Assembly (NCBI GenBank): GCA_947174985.1
Contig: CAMWLB010000226.1
Span: forward strand, 1-5,217
Length of the DNA stretch: 5,217 nt
Reading direction: 5' to 3'
Source: an uncultured Lachnospiraceae bacterium
GTDB lineage: Bacteria > Bacillota > Clostridia > Lachnospirales > Lachnospiraceae
The notes under the pieces were generated by a model. It saw only the letters and a program-made list of their open reading frames with translations. It did not search any database and was not told the origin of the DNA. Shown piece after piece: positions 1-5,217 of this stretch (positions are counted from its first letter, which is position 1; the number at the start of each line of letters is the position of its first letter). A program made the position numbers and the translations under genes.

Positions 1-12
1 CTCATTTGGTTA

Positions 13-1125
13 CTAGTTGGTAATAATCTGCTCTGTTTCCTTGTCGAATACGTGAATCTTCTCTACATCCATTGCAAATTTCACGTTGTCGCCAGGTCTG
101 GAAGTTGTACGGGAATCTACTCTCGCCGTTACAGGGAACTCTTCAATATCAAAGTACAAGTAAACTTCTGCACCGAGCAATTCGTAAACCTTAATGGTAG
201 ATTCGAATACGCTGTTCGGATTAGACTCGATGTACATCTGAGAATCATAGATATCCTCAGGACGGATACCGAAGGTAACAACCTTTCCGTCATAACCGCC
301 GTCAATCAGCTTCTTAGATTTAGCAGCCGGAAGAGGAATGCTGTGGCCTGCAATCTTCAAGCTTGCAACATCGCCATTAACCTCAACAGTTGCATCGAGG
401 AAGTTCATCTGCGGTGAACCCATAAATCCTGCTACGAACAGGTTCTGAGGCTTCTCGTACAGGTTCTGAGGTGTATCAACCTGCTGAACAACGCCGTCCT
501 TCATAACAACGATTCTGGTACCAAGGGTCATAGCCTCTGTCTGGTCATGTGTTACGTAGATGATGGTGGTGCCAAGTCTCTGATGAAGCTTTGAAATTTC
601 AACACGCATCTGCACACGCAGCTTAGCATCCAAGTTGGAAAGAGGCTCATCCATAAGGAATACCTTAGGATTACGAACGATTGCACGTCCCATAGCAACA
701 CGCTGTCTCTGTCCACCGGAAAGAGCCTTCGGCTTTCTGTCAAGAAGCGGTGTCAGGTCAAGAATCTTAGCTGCGTCCTTAACCATCTTGTCGATTTCAT
801 CCTTCGGAACCTTTCTCAGTTTCAGACCGAATGCCATATTGTCATATACGGACATATGAGGATACAGAGCGTAGTTCTGGAATACCATCGCGATATCTCT
901 GTCCTTAGGCTCTACATCATTTACGATTCTGTCGCCGATTTTTAATTCACCGGAGGAAATATCTTCCAAACCTGCAATCATACGAAGGGTGGTTGACTTA
1001 CCGCATCCGGAAGGACCTACGAAGATGATAAATTCCTGGTCTGCAATTTCAAGATTGAAATCCTTTACTGCCTCAAAGCCGTTGGGATATACCTTGCAAA
1101 CATTCTTTAAAGATAAACTTGCCAT
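13..1125 (-). CDS. msmX: Sugar ABC transporter ATP-binding subunit (MsmX/UgpC/MalK type)
   Basis: This 370-residue protein is the cytoplasmic ATPase that powers carbohydrate importers of the CUT1 class. All catalytic motifs are intact: Walker A GPSGCGKST (37-45), Q-loop Gln83, signature LSGGQ (135-139), Walker B FLMDEP (156-161, catalytic Glu160), D-loop NLD (164-166) and switch His193. Residues from about 235 to the end form the TOBE-type regulatory domain typical of MalK/UgpC, including GIRPED. The length is normal for the family. The ATG has an AAAGGAG ribosome binding site 7 nt upstream (1133-1139), so the start is secure. The 208-nt gap from the preceding gene suggests its own promoter. 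No permease or binding protein is adjacent, which fits the known MsmX mode of one ATPase shared by several sugar transporters; that sharing is inferred here. The symbol is a family-level assignment: UgpC is the usual automated name, but the substrate cannot be read from the sequence. Confidence 0.95.
   Translation of the reverse strand: MASLSLKNVCKVYPNGFEAVKDFNLEIADQEFIIFVGPSGCGKSTTLRMIAGLEDISSGELKIGDRIVNDVEPKDRDIAMVFQNYALYPHMSVYDNMAFGLKLRKVPKDEIDKMVKDAAKILDLTPLLDRKPKALSGGQRQRVAMGRAIVRNPKVFLMDEPLSNLDAKLRVQMRVEISKLHQRLGTTIIYVTHDQTEAMTLGTRIVVMKDGVVQQVDTPQNLYEKPQNLFVAGFMGSPQMNFLDATVEVNGDVASLKIAGHSIPLPAAKSKKLIDGGYDGKVVTFGIRPEDIYDSQMYIESNPNSVFESTIKVYELLGAEVYLYFDIEEFPVTARVDSRTTSRPGDNVKFAMDVEKIHVFDKETEQIITN
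438..471. repeat. Short 13-bp direct repeat inside the ABC ATPase gene
   Basis: The 13-mer ACAGGTTCTGAGG occurs at 438-450 and again at 459-471, a period of 21 bp, and so in frame. On the coding strand it encodes PQNL twice within PQNLYEKPQNLF. The second copy is where MalK-type proteins usually carry a P-x-N-L-F-V-A motif. It may be a small in-frame similarity or local codon reuse; the protein is not disrupted. Confidence 0.6.
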
Positions 1126-1333
1126 TGTAAAACTCCTTTCTCATTGAAGATACTTACGTATCACTAACTGACTTTAAGTATAGCCGAAAATCTTCATTAC
1201 CGCCATACCACTATTACACAAAGATTTTTTCTTTGATTGTAAATTTTGCTTATAAACACCACTTTTTTTATCTCGCACCGACAAGTTGACTAAAATCAAC
1301 AGCTTATCCTATACATGTTGTACAAAGAGACTG
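1126..1333 (-). promoter_or_regulatory. Leader and probable promoter region of the ABC ATPase gene
   Basis: This is a 208-nt AT-rich spacer between two genes on the same strand, with no ORF of substance. Reading on the minus strand, two weak promoter candidates are visible. One is TTACAA (1237-1242), 18 nt, then TGTAAT (1213-1218). The other is a TATACT box (1177-1182) with no good -35. Three small inverted repeats lie here: GTTGA/TCAAC at 1285-1300, CAAAGA/TCTTTG at 1219-1235 and GATAC/GTATC at 1149-1162. No GC-rich hairpin with a T-run is seen after the upstream cyclase gene, so read-through into the ATPase gene is possible. A promoter somewhere here is likely from the spacer length and the strong ribosome binding site, but its exact position is not settled. 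Confidence 0.45.
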
Positions 1334-2806
1334 CTAATTTGTATCCCCGTAAAATGCCAACTGATTTTTTCCGCGTTTTTTCGCTACGTATAACGCCTTG
1401 TCTGCCGCCTTGTAAAGCGTTTCGAAATCTTTGCCATCCTTGGGGAAGATTGCCGCACCGATACTTGCCGTCGCGGAATATTTGGTCGCTTCTCCCGCCT
1501 TGAAATCCTTGAAGAACCGCTCTACACGGCTTGCCTCCGCCCGGATAATCTCTTCCGTCTTCATATTACACAGGAATATGGTAAATTCATCGCCGCCGGT
1601 ACGTCCCACAATATCCGTGGCACGGAATTCCGCCTTGATACGCCACCCAAGAGTCCGAAGCACCTCGTCACCGAAGGCATGCCCCATGGTATCGTTGATT
1701 TTTTTGAAATTATCTATATCAAGGACAAACAGCAGCCCAAGCTCGTCAGGATGCTCCGCCATTTGTTCTTTGATTTTTCTTTCCGTTGCCATCTTATTGT
1801 ATAGGCCGGTGAGAAGGTCCGTATCTGCCTTATTGGCCAGTTCCTTGCCCTTTTCATTGCTCTTTTTCTGCGATATGATATAAATCGTCAATACCGCTCC
1901 CACGAAAAGAAACAGCACAATTACAATCTGCCATACCATGGCATTACTGGAAGACCAGTTGCGTTTCACCATCGCATCGACATAAGACTTTTCAACGCCT
2001 GACAGCAGCGTCAGATTTCCAATACCGACCGGTACATAAATCAACATTCTGTCATCCTTCTGCCAAGACAGATAAGTAACGTCGGAATTTTTATTCTGTA
2101 CGCGTGTATAGAGCCTGTCAATCACCTTGTTGTCCTGATTCTCTCTCAGAAACACAAAGTAATCTCCATCCTTCTTACACAGCGCACTGTTTGTGCTGCC
2201 TGCCGCCGCCACAATCTGTCCGGAATTTTCCAAAAGAATGTAAAAGGTATTGGAATTCAGATGTGTCCGCTTTACCAGTTTTTCAAATTCTGCGATATCA
2301 ACATAACAGAGCACATAGCTTACGGCACTCTCATCCTGCATTACAGGTGCCACCACCAGTATTGCGGTCTGGCCGGAAATGCCGTCGTCTGCCACGTAGA
2401 GCACCTTTCCTTCTCCGGTAAAAGCACTCTCAAAATATTCCGTTCCTGACAAATCGATGCGCTCTCCGCCAAAACGGTATCCCGTACCATCCACATCACA
2501 GATTGCTGCATCGTAAACTGCTTCATCAGCATAAATCGCAGCCAGCACTGCTTCCTGCTCCGCACTACTGTCAGCTGCCATATAAACTGCAGCGGAATCC
2601 GCGCTTTTCTGGACACCATATATCAGCATCTGCATCTGTGCAGCATACCCCTGCATCATGCTAACCAGTTTTTCTTCTGCTTCTGTCCGCTCCTTGCTCT
2701 TGCCCGATACAGTAAACCGCACTAATAACACAATAAAGACTACAAGCAGTATAAATACAGGAGTCAACGTTTGCCTAATATTACTGTTTATACGTTTACC
2801 TTTCAT
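1334..2806 (-). CDS. Membrane diguanylate cyclase with Cache-like extracellular sensor and GGDEF domain
   Basis: This 490-residue protein should make c-di-GMP from two GTP. The order is: short basic N-terminus, membrane segment (about 16-33), extracellular region of about 255 residues resembling a double Cache sensor (about 34-287), second membrane segment (about 289-312), linker, and a C-terminal GGDEF domain (about 325-486). The active site is intact: DLLTGLYN (330-337), metal-binding Asp363 in DIDNFKKIND, and GGDEF itself at 404-408. An I-site R395-A-T-D398 lies at the usual spacing before GGDEF, so feedback inhibition by c-di-GMP is expected. No EAL or HD-GYP domain is present. The sensor assignment rests on topology and Cache-like sequence; the ligand is unknown. 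The ATG at 2806 is preceded only by a weak GAG, and the frame is closed just upstream by TGA (2816-2818), so this is the earliest ATG in the open frame. It follows the YesL gene after 64 nt and is probably co-transcribed with it. Confidence 0.93.
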   Translation of the reverse strand: MKGKRINSNIRQTLTPVFILLVVFIVLLVRFTVSGKSKERTEAEEKLVSMMQGYAAQMQMLIYGVQKSADSAAVYMAADSSAEQEAVLAAIYADEAVYDAAICDVDGTGYRFGGERIDLSGTEYFESAFTGEGKVLYVADDGISGQTAILVVAPVMQDESAVSYVLCYVDIAEFEKLVKRTHLNSNTFYILLENSGQIVAAAGSTNSALCKKDGDYFVFLRENQDNKVIDRLYTRVQNKNSDVTYLSWQKDDRMLIYVPVGIGNLTLLSGVEKSYVDAMVKRNWSSSNAMVWQIVIVLFLFVGAVLTIYIISQKKSNEKGKELANKADTDLLTGLYNKMATERKIKEQMAEHPDELGLLFVLDIDNFKKINDTMGHAFGDEVLRTLGWRIKAEFRATDIVGRTGGDEFTIFLCNMKTEEIIRAEASRVERFFKDFKAGEATKYSATASIGAAIFPKDGKDFETLYKAADKALYVAKKRGKNQLAFYGDTN

Positions 2807-2815
2807 TTCTTTCTC

Positions 2816-2866
2816 TCATTCTGCCGCTTTGTCGGCTGTAATCATCAGAATCTTGTCCTTTGTCAC
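2816..2866 (-). other. Possible leader ORF before the cyclase, in the same frame
   Basis: Between the YesL stop and the cyclase ATG is a tiny open frame ending at TGA 2816-2818. From ATG 2843-2845 it encodes MITADKAAE; from GTG 2864-2866 it would encode 16 residues. The best ribosome binding site in the gap, AAAGGA (2856-2861), sits 10 nt before the ATG version. The ORF is in the same frame as the cyclase and stops 9 nt before its ATG, so ribosomes finishing it could restart on the cyclase. It may equally be a chance ORF, or a remnant of a longer N-terminus. No homology is claimed. Confidence 0.3.
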
Positions 2867-2870
2867 ATTT

Positions 2871-3602
2871 TTAATTCTGCTCAGTTTCCTCAAAAACCGG
2901 CGTGTCACTGAATATCTTTTCTGTTTCTTCGCTTTCCGGCTCTTCTTCGCCTTCTTCGGCTTTTTCCCCCTCGAGCCTTTCCAGTATCTTATCTTCCAGC
3001 TTTCTAAACATTTTATTGTAAAGCACGGCGCTTACATACACCGGAACAGATATCCCCAGCACTAATATGACGGGAAATAATCTGAGGCTGAATATGCAGA
3101 GCACATAGGGCAATACATACAGGACAGCCATCAGAATCGTTTTCGGCAGCTGGATAACACTTAACGCAAACGCATTTTTGATGGTTTTTGTAATGGTATT
3201 GACAAACTTTGCCTGTACTGCAAACACCCATAGCACCATAAATAGGAACAATATGGCGATTGCCATGATAACTACCTGCAATGCCGTCGGGATACTGACC
3301 TCTTCCACGTTCTTCATGATATAAAAATCCGCACCGAAAATAATAAGCACGAGCAGTATGATAAGCCATATGGCTGTAGACTGCTTAAAATTCATCTTGA
3401 ATGACCTGAAAAAATCCTTTGTGATGTATCCTTCCTCATTGCGGTGAAGCTTCAACGCCACATAATGCGCTGAGGTCAACGCGGCTCCCGCCGTAATAAT
3501 GGGAATACAGCACAGTAACGTCAGAATATTCAGCCACATCAAGTCCGCCACTTTGTTGAGAAACTGTATCAACGGACTGTCAATATCAAACCATTTACCC
3601 AT
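2871..3602 (-). CDS. YesL family (DUF624) integral membrane protein
   Basis: This is a 243-residue polytopic membrane protein. Hydrophobic segments lie at about 22-45, 76-97, 104-130, 146-171 and 174-195. The N-terminal layout matches the YesL/DUF624 family: a short start, a first helix containing CCIPIITAGAA, then TSAHYVALKLHRNEEGYI before an FFRSFKMNFKQS stretch. The family is known in Firmicutes, often near two-component systems and sugar ABC transporters such as the B. subtilis yes locus, but its biochemical role is not established. The last 41 residues are a charged cytoplasmic tail with 16 glutamates, longer than I expect for the family. The ATG has GGAAGG 7 nt upstream (3610-3615), giving a good start. 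The gene follows the GNAT stop by 47 nt and precedes the cyclase by 64 nt, consistent with an operon. I give no symbol because the assignment is at family level. Confidence 0.88.
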   Translation of the reverse strand: MGKWFDIDSPLIQFLNKVADLMWLNILTLLCCIPIITAGAALTSAHYVALKLHRNEEGYITKDFFRSFKMNFKQSTAIWLIILLVLIIFGADFYIMKNVEEVSIPTALQVVIMAIAILFLFMVLWVFAVQAKFVNTITKTIKNAFALSVIQLPKTILMAVLYVLPYVLCIFSLRLFPVILVLGISVPVYVSAVLYNKMFRKLEDKILERLEGEKAEEGEEEPESEETEKIFSDTPVFEETEQN

Positions 3603-3628
3603 GTAAGCACCTTCCGTTCTGTTCTTTA

Positions 3629-3655
3629 CTGTAATTGTCGCGATTGCCGTTACAG
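3629..3655. repeat. Imperfect inverted repeat across the GNAT stop codon
   Basis: CTGTAATTG (3629-3637) pairs with CCGTTACAG (3647-3655) around a 9-nt loop: six outer perfect pairs, then one wobble, one mismatch and one pair. It spans the acetyltransferase stop codon and the start of the gap before the YesL gene. On the coding strand it is followed by TAAAGAAC with no T-run, so it is not a standard intrinsic terminator. It could be an mRNA processing or 3'-end stabilising stem, or chance. Confidence 0.4.
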
Positions 3656-4132
3656 GAACTTTTCCATAGACGTCACGCGGATGCCGGAATACTCCTCTTC
3701 CTTCGAGCAGGCGTGAAAGCCTACCCTGTAATAAAATCCGAGCGCGTATGGAGCCGCTTTGACCGACATGTAAAGCTCATGTCTTTCCTTTTTCAGATAT
3801 TCTGCCATCCTTTCTATCAGCTTCCTGCCCACTCCCTTTCTGTGATATTCCTTATCCACAAAAAGAAGTGAGATATGGTTGCCGTTCCTGACAGATATCT
3901 GCCCGATAATCCTGCTTCCGTCCACCGCCACCAGCATAGGATAATTGCCCTCCACAAACATCCTGTATAACCTGCCATCAGTAATGAAATCGCGGAAACT
4001 GGCAATCCCTTCCTGTGTATAGTCCCCCGCCTCAAACTGCAAAAATGTCCGCCAGACCATGTCCATGACCGCCTGCCAGTCCTCAGAAGTCGCCCATCGT
4101 ATCTGATAAAGCGCCTTGTCTTTCTTCCTCAT
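3650..4132 (-). CDS. GNAT family N-acetyltransferase
   Basis: From the ATG at 4130-4132 the protein has 160 residues and one GNAT fold, which transfers an acetyl group from acetyl-CoA to an amine. The N-terminal strand YQIRWATSEDW (9-19) starts the fold. The acetyl-CoA loop of motif A is R98-K-G-V-G-R103, preceded by the strand ISLLFVDKEYH, and motif B is seen in YALGFYYRVGF (129-139). The substrate is unknown; small-molecule and protein N-acetyltransferases share this layout. The start is uncertain. The frame is open to a TTG at 4211-4213, which overlaps the hydrolase gene by 17 nt. An ATG at 4187-4189 has no ribosome binding site. AGGGG at 4147-4151 lies 8 nt before TTG 4136-4138 and 14 nt before the chosen ATG. 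Residues upstream of this point do not look like GNAT sequence. The gene lies directly downstream of the hydrolase and is probably co-transcribed with it. Confidence 0.88.
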   Translation of the reverse strand: MRKKDKALYQIRWATSEDWQAVMDMVWRTFLQFEAGDYTQEGIASFRDFITDGRLYRMFVEGNYPMLVAVDGSRIIGQISVRNGNHISLLFVDKEYHRKGVGRKLIERMAEYLKKERHELYMSVKAAPYALGFYYRVGFHACSKEEEYSGIRVTSMEKFL

Positions 4133-4146
4133 AATCAAAGATTTAT

Positions 4147-4151
4147 CCCCT
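4147..4151 (-). promoter_or_regulatory. Ribosome binding site bearing on the GNAT start
   Basis: On the minus strand AGAGGGGAT provides an AGGGG core. It is 8 nt from a TTG (4136-4138) and 14 nt from the in-frame ATG two codons later (4130-4132). This favours a short protein of 160-162 residues over the longer 187-residue version that begins inside the hydrolase gene. Confidence 0.5.
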
Positions 4152-4196
4152 CTGTCGGGCTGCCGTCCGAAACTTTCCCTATAAATCATATCAAAT

Positions 4197-5138
4197 TTAG
4201 CTTCGAATGGCAAGGTGCTTTGTCAGCCAGACTTCTATGTCCTCCATCACCTTTTTGCGATCCGGCTCTCCCAAGAGCTCATGCCTGTCCTCGGGATACA
4301 ACTTTATCTCAAGGTCCGTAAGTCCGACATCCGCAAGCGATTTGTACGCCTCCTGCACCCCTTTTCCGTAATTTCCTACCGGATCCTCCTCCCCTGAGAG
4401 AAAGATAACCGGCAGTTCTTTGGGAATCTTCAAGAGATTTTCCCGTTTCTTTGCCCTTGAAATCAGTTCGAACAGTGTTTTAAAACCGTTTACCGTAAAG
4501 ACAAAACCACAATCCTTGTCGGCAATGTACGCCTCCACCCTGTCCGAATCCCGCGAGAGCCAGTCAAAATTTGTTTTGGCATCCTTGATACGTCTGTTAT
4601 AACTGCCGAAGGCACCCTTGTCAATAAACCGGCTTGGATGCTTTGAGCCTTTAAGGAAACCCGCTACAGCCGCCGTCACCTTGGAAAAACACAAAAGTGC
4701 ATTGGACTGCATGCCCGTCCCTACAATCAGCGCACCGTCAATTCCGGATCCATACCTGCAGATATAATTTCTGAGAATAAAAGAGCCCATGCTGTGCCCC
4801 AGAATGAAATAGGGCACCCCAGGATACATTTCCTGCGTCAGTTTTTTCAGCCTGTGCACATCCCGCACTACCACGGTCGCCGGATCCTGCTCACAGAAGT
4901 AACCCTGAAGCCCTCCCTCCGGCACGCTCTTTCCATGCCCGAGATGGTCGTCTCCCGTGACCACATAGCCTCTCTCCGTCAAAAATGCAGCCAATTCCTC
5001 ATATCTTTCGACATATTCCGACATGCCGTGTACAATTTGTACGACAGCCACGACATTTCCCATGTCCGGCGTCCACCTGACGGCATGTATCCGAGAGTGA
5101 TTGTCTCTGGAATCAAAATAGAATTCTTCTTTTTTCAT
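4197..5138 (-). CDS. Alpha/beta hydrolase, lysophospholipase / monoacylglycerol lipase-like
   Basis: This 313-residue serine hydrolase belongs to the Hydrolase_4 / serine aminopeptidase S33 group (PldB-like lysophospholipases and monoacylglycerol lipases). The nucleophile elbow is G114-H-S116-M-G118. The oxyanion-hole segment HGMSEYVERY begins at His37, and DDHLGHGKS (63-71) matches the family's D-x-R-G-H-G-x-S block, with Leu in place of the common Arg. The acid is probably Asp252 in GEEDPVG and the base His286 in DRHELL. A cap region of about 145-235 lies between the core halves and likely sets substrate choice. There is no signal peptide or membrane segment, so it should be cytosolic. The ATG has AAGGAG at 5150-5155, 11 nt upstream, slightly long but usable. 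It is the first gene of the apparent cluster in this window. The reaction is probably ester hydrolysis of a lysophospholipid or monoacylglycerol, but the substrate cannot be told from sequence and other esterase roles are possible. Confidence 0.92.
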   Translation of the reverse strand: MKKEEFYFDSRDNHSRIHAVRWTPDMGNVVAVVQIVHGMSEYVERYEELAAFLTERGYVVTGDDHLGHGKSVPEGGLQGYFCEQDPATVVVRDVHRLKKLTQEMYPGVPYFILGHSMGSFILRNYICRYGSGIDGALIVGTGMQSNALLCFSKVTAAVAGFLKGSKHPSRFIDKGAFGSYNRRIKDAKTNFDWLSRDSDRVEAYIADKDCGFVFTVNGFKTLFELISRAKKRENLLKIPKELPVIFLSGEEDPVGNYGKGVQEAYKSLADVGLTDLEIKLYPEDRHELLGEPDRKKVMEDIEVWLTKHLAIRS

Positions 5139-5175
5139 CCTGGCACCATCTCCTTCGCTGTGTATATATCAAAAC

Positions 5176-5202
5176 CGCATGGCGTCCAAAGTACACCATG
5201 CG
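5176..5202 (-). terminator. Strong hairpin upstream of the hydrolase: terminator of the preceding gene or operator
   Basis: CGCATGGCGT (5176-5185) and ACACCATGCG (5193-5202) form a 10-bp stem with one G-T wobble and a 7-nt loop. On the minus strand the stem is flanked by AATAAT before and GTTTTGATAT after, so it can extend by a few A-T pairs and ends in a short T-tract. This suits a terminator for a minus-strand gene lying beyond the right edge. The T-tract is short and a -10-like box abuts it, so an operator or a 5' mRNA stem is also possible. Confidence 0.45.
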
Positions 5203-5205
5203 ATT

Positions 5206-5211
5206 ATTATA
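5206..5211 (-). promoter_or_regulatory. Perfect TATAAT -10-like box reading toward the hydrolase
   Basis: The minus strand reads GTGTATAATAAT here. A matching -35 would lie past the right edge of the window and cannot be checked. If used, transcription would begin at about 5198-5200, inside the hairpin at 5176-5202, and give a leader of about 60 nt before the hydrolase ATG. AT-rich sequence makes chance matches common. Confidence 0.3.
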
Positions 5212-5217
5212 CACTAT

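Noticed and set aside
52..417. Plus-strand ORF of 121 residues
   Set aside because: It lies wholly inside the ATPase gene on the opposite strand, has no family features and no ribosome binding site I trust; it is a shadow of the strong minus-strand gene.
1219..1235. CAAAGA/TCTTTG hairpin as the cyclase terminator
   Set aside because: The stem is 6 bp and AT-rich, and no T-run follows on the minus strand, so it does not qualify as an intrinsic terminator.
1286..1315. Plus-strand promoter-like pair TTGACT, 18 nt, TATACA
   Set aside because: The -35 is good but the -10 matches only 4 of 6, and it would point antisense into the cyclase gene with no gene to serve. Its -35 is also part of the palindrome at 1285-1300. 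Chance is the simplest reading.
1126..1333. A riboswitch or small RNA in the long spacer, including a c-di-GMP riboswitch
   Set aside because: I looked for conserved aptamer cores and multi-stem junctions and saw only isolated short stems; nothing matches a class I can name.
1431..1883. Plus-strand ORF of 150 residues
   Set aside because: It is antisense to the GGDEF domain, whose motifs are intact on the minus strand; the predicted protein is rich in Ser/Arg/Leu as expected for a shadow frame.
2863..2868. ATGTGA start-stop directly after the YesL stop codon
   Set aside because: A bare start-stop without a ribosome binding site is expected by chance in AT-rich spacers.
2658..3065. Plus-strand ORF of 135 residues spanning the cyclase-YesL junction
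   Set aside because: It has hydrophobic stretches, but these are the antisense of membrane-helix and acidic-tail codons. Both genes it overlaps are well supported.
1..5217. CRISPR array, insertion sequence, prophage, toxin-antitoxin or defence system
   Set aside because: There are no regularly spaced repeats, transposase or integrase motifs, terminal inverted repeats or tRNA genes, and all five genes belong to common families. The window reads as ordinary chromosome.

Overview
The window looks like ordinary chromosomal DNA of a Gram-positive anaerobe in the Clostridia, most likely a Lachnospiraceae-type gut bacterium. This is inferred from family composition (an MsmX/UgpC-type sugar ABC ATPase, a YesL/DUF624 membrane protein, a lysophospholipase-like hydrolase), from AAGGAG-type ribosome binding sites and from moderate GC with AT-rich spacers. 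No species can be named from the sequence alone.

All five supported genes lie on the minus strand, so they read from right to left. From the right edge: a 79-nt leader holding a strong hairpin and a perfect TATAAT (5139-5217); an alpha/beta hydrolase with an intact Ser-Asp-His triad (4197-5138); a GNAT acetyltransferase whose start is ambiguous (3650-4132, possibly from 4138, 4189 or 4213); a YesL-type membrane protein with an acidic tail (2871-3602); and a two-pass membrane diguanylate cyclase with a Cache-like outer sensor and a GGDEF domain (1334-2806). Gaps of about 47-64 nt and the absence of a clear internal terminator suggest these four may be co-transcribed. A 208-nt AT-rich spacer (1126-1333) with several small palindromes then precedes a separately controlled sugar ABC-transporter ATPase (13-1125).

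Functional links are modest. YesL-type proteins and MsmX-type ATPases both recur around carbohydrate ABC transport loci in Firmicutes. The Cache-GGDEF protein would turn an external small-molecule signal into c-di-GMP. No permease or solute-binding protein lies in the window, so the ATPase is best read as a shared subunit serving transporters encoded elsewhere. The hydrolase and GNAT look like housekeeping or accessory metabolism of unknown substrate.

I see no mobile element, CRISPR array, RNA gene, defence system or clearly new system. The points most worth a second look are the start region of the diguanylate cyclase, where the best ribosome binding site serves a tiny in-frame ORF, the hairpin at the right edge, and the palindromes upstream of the ATPase.
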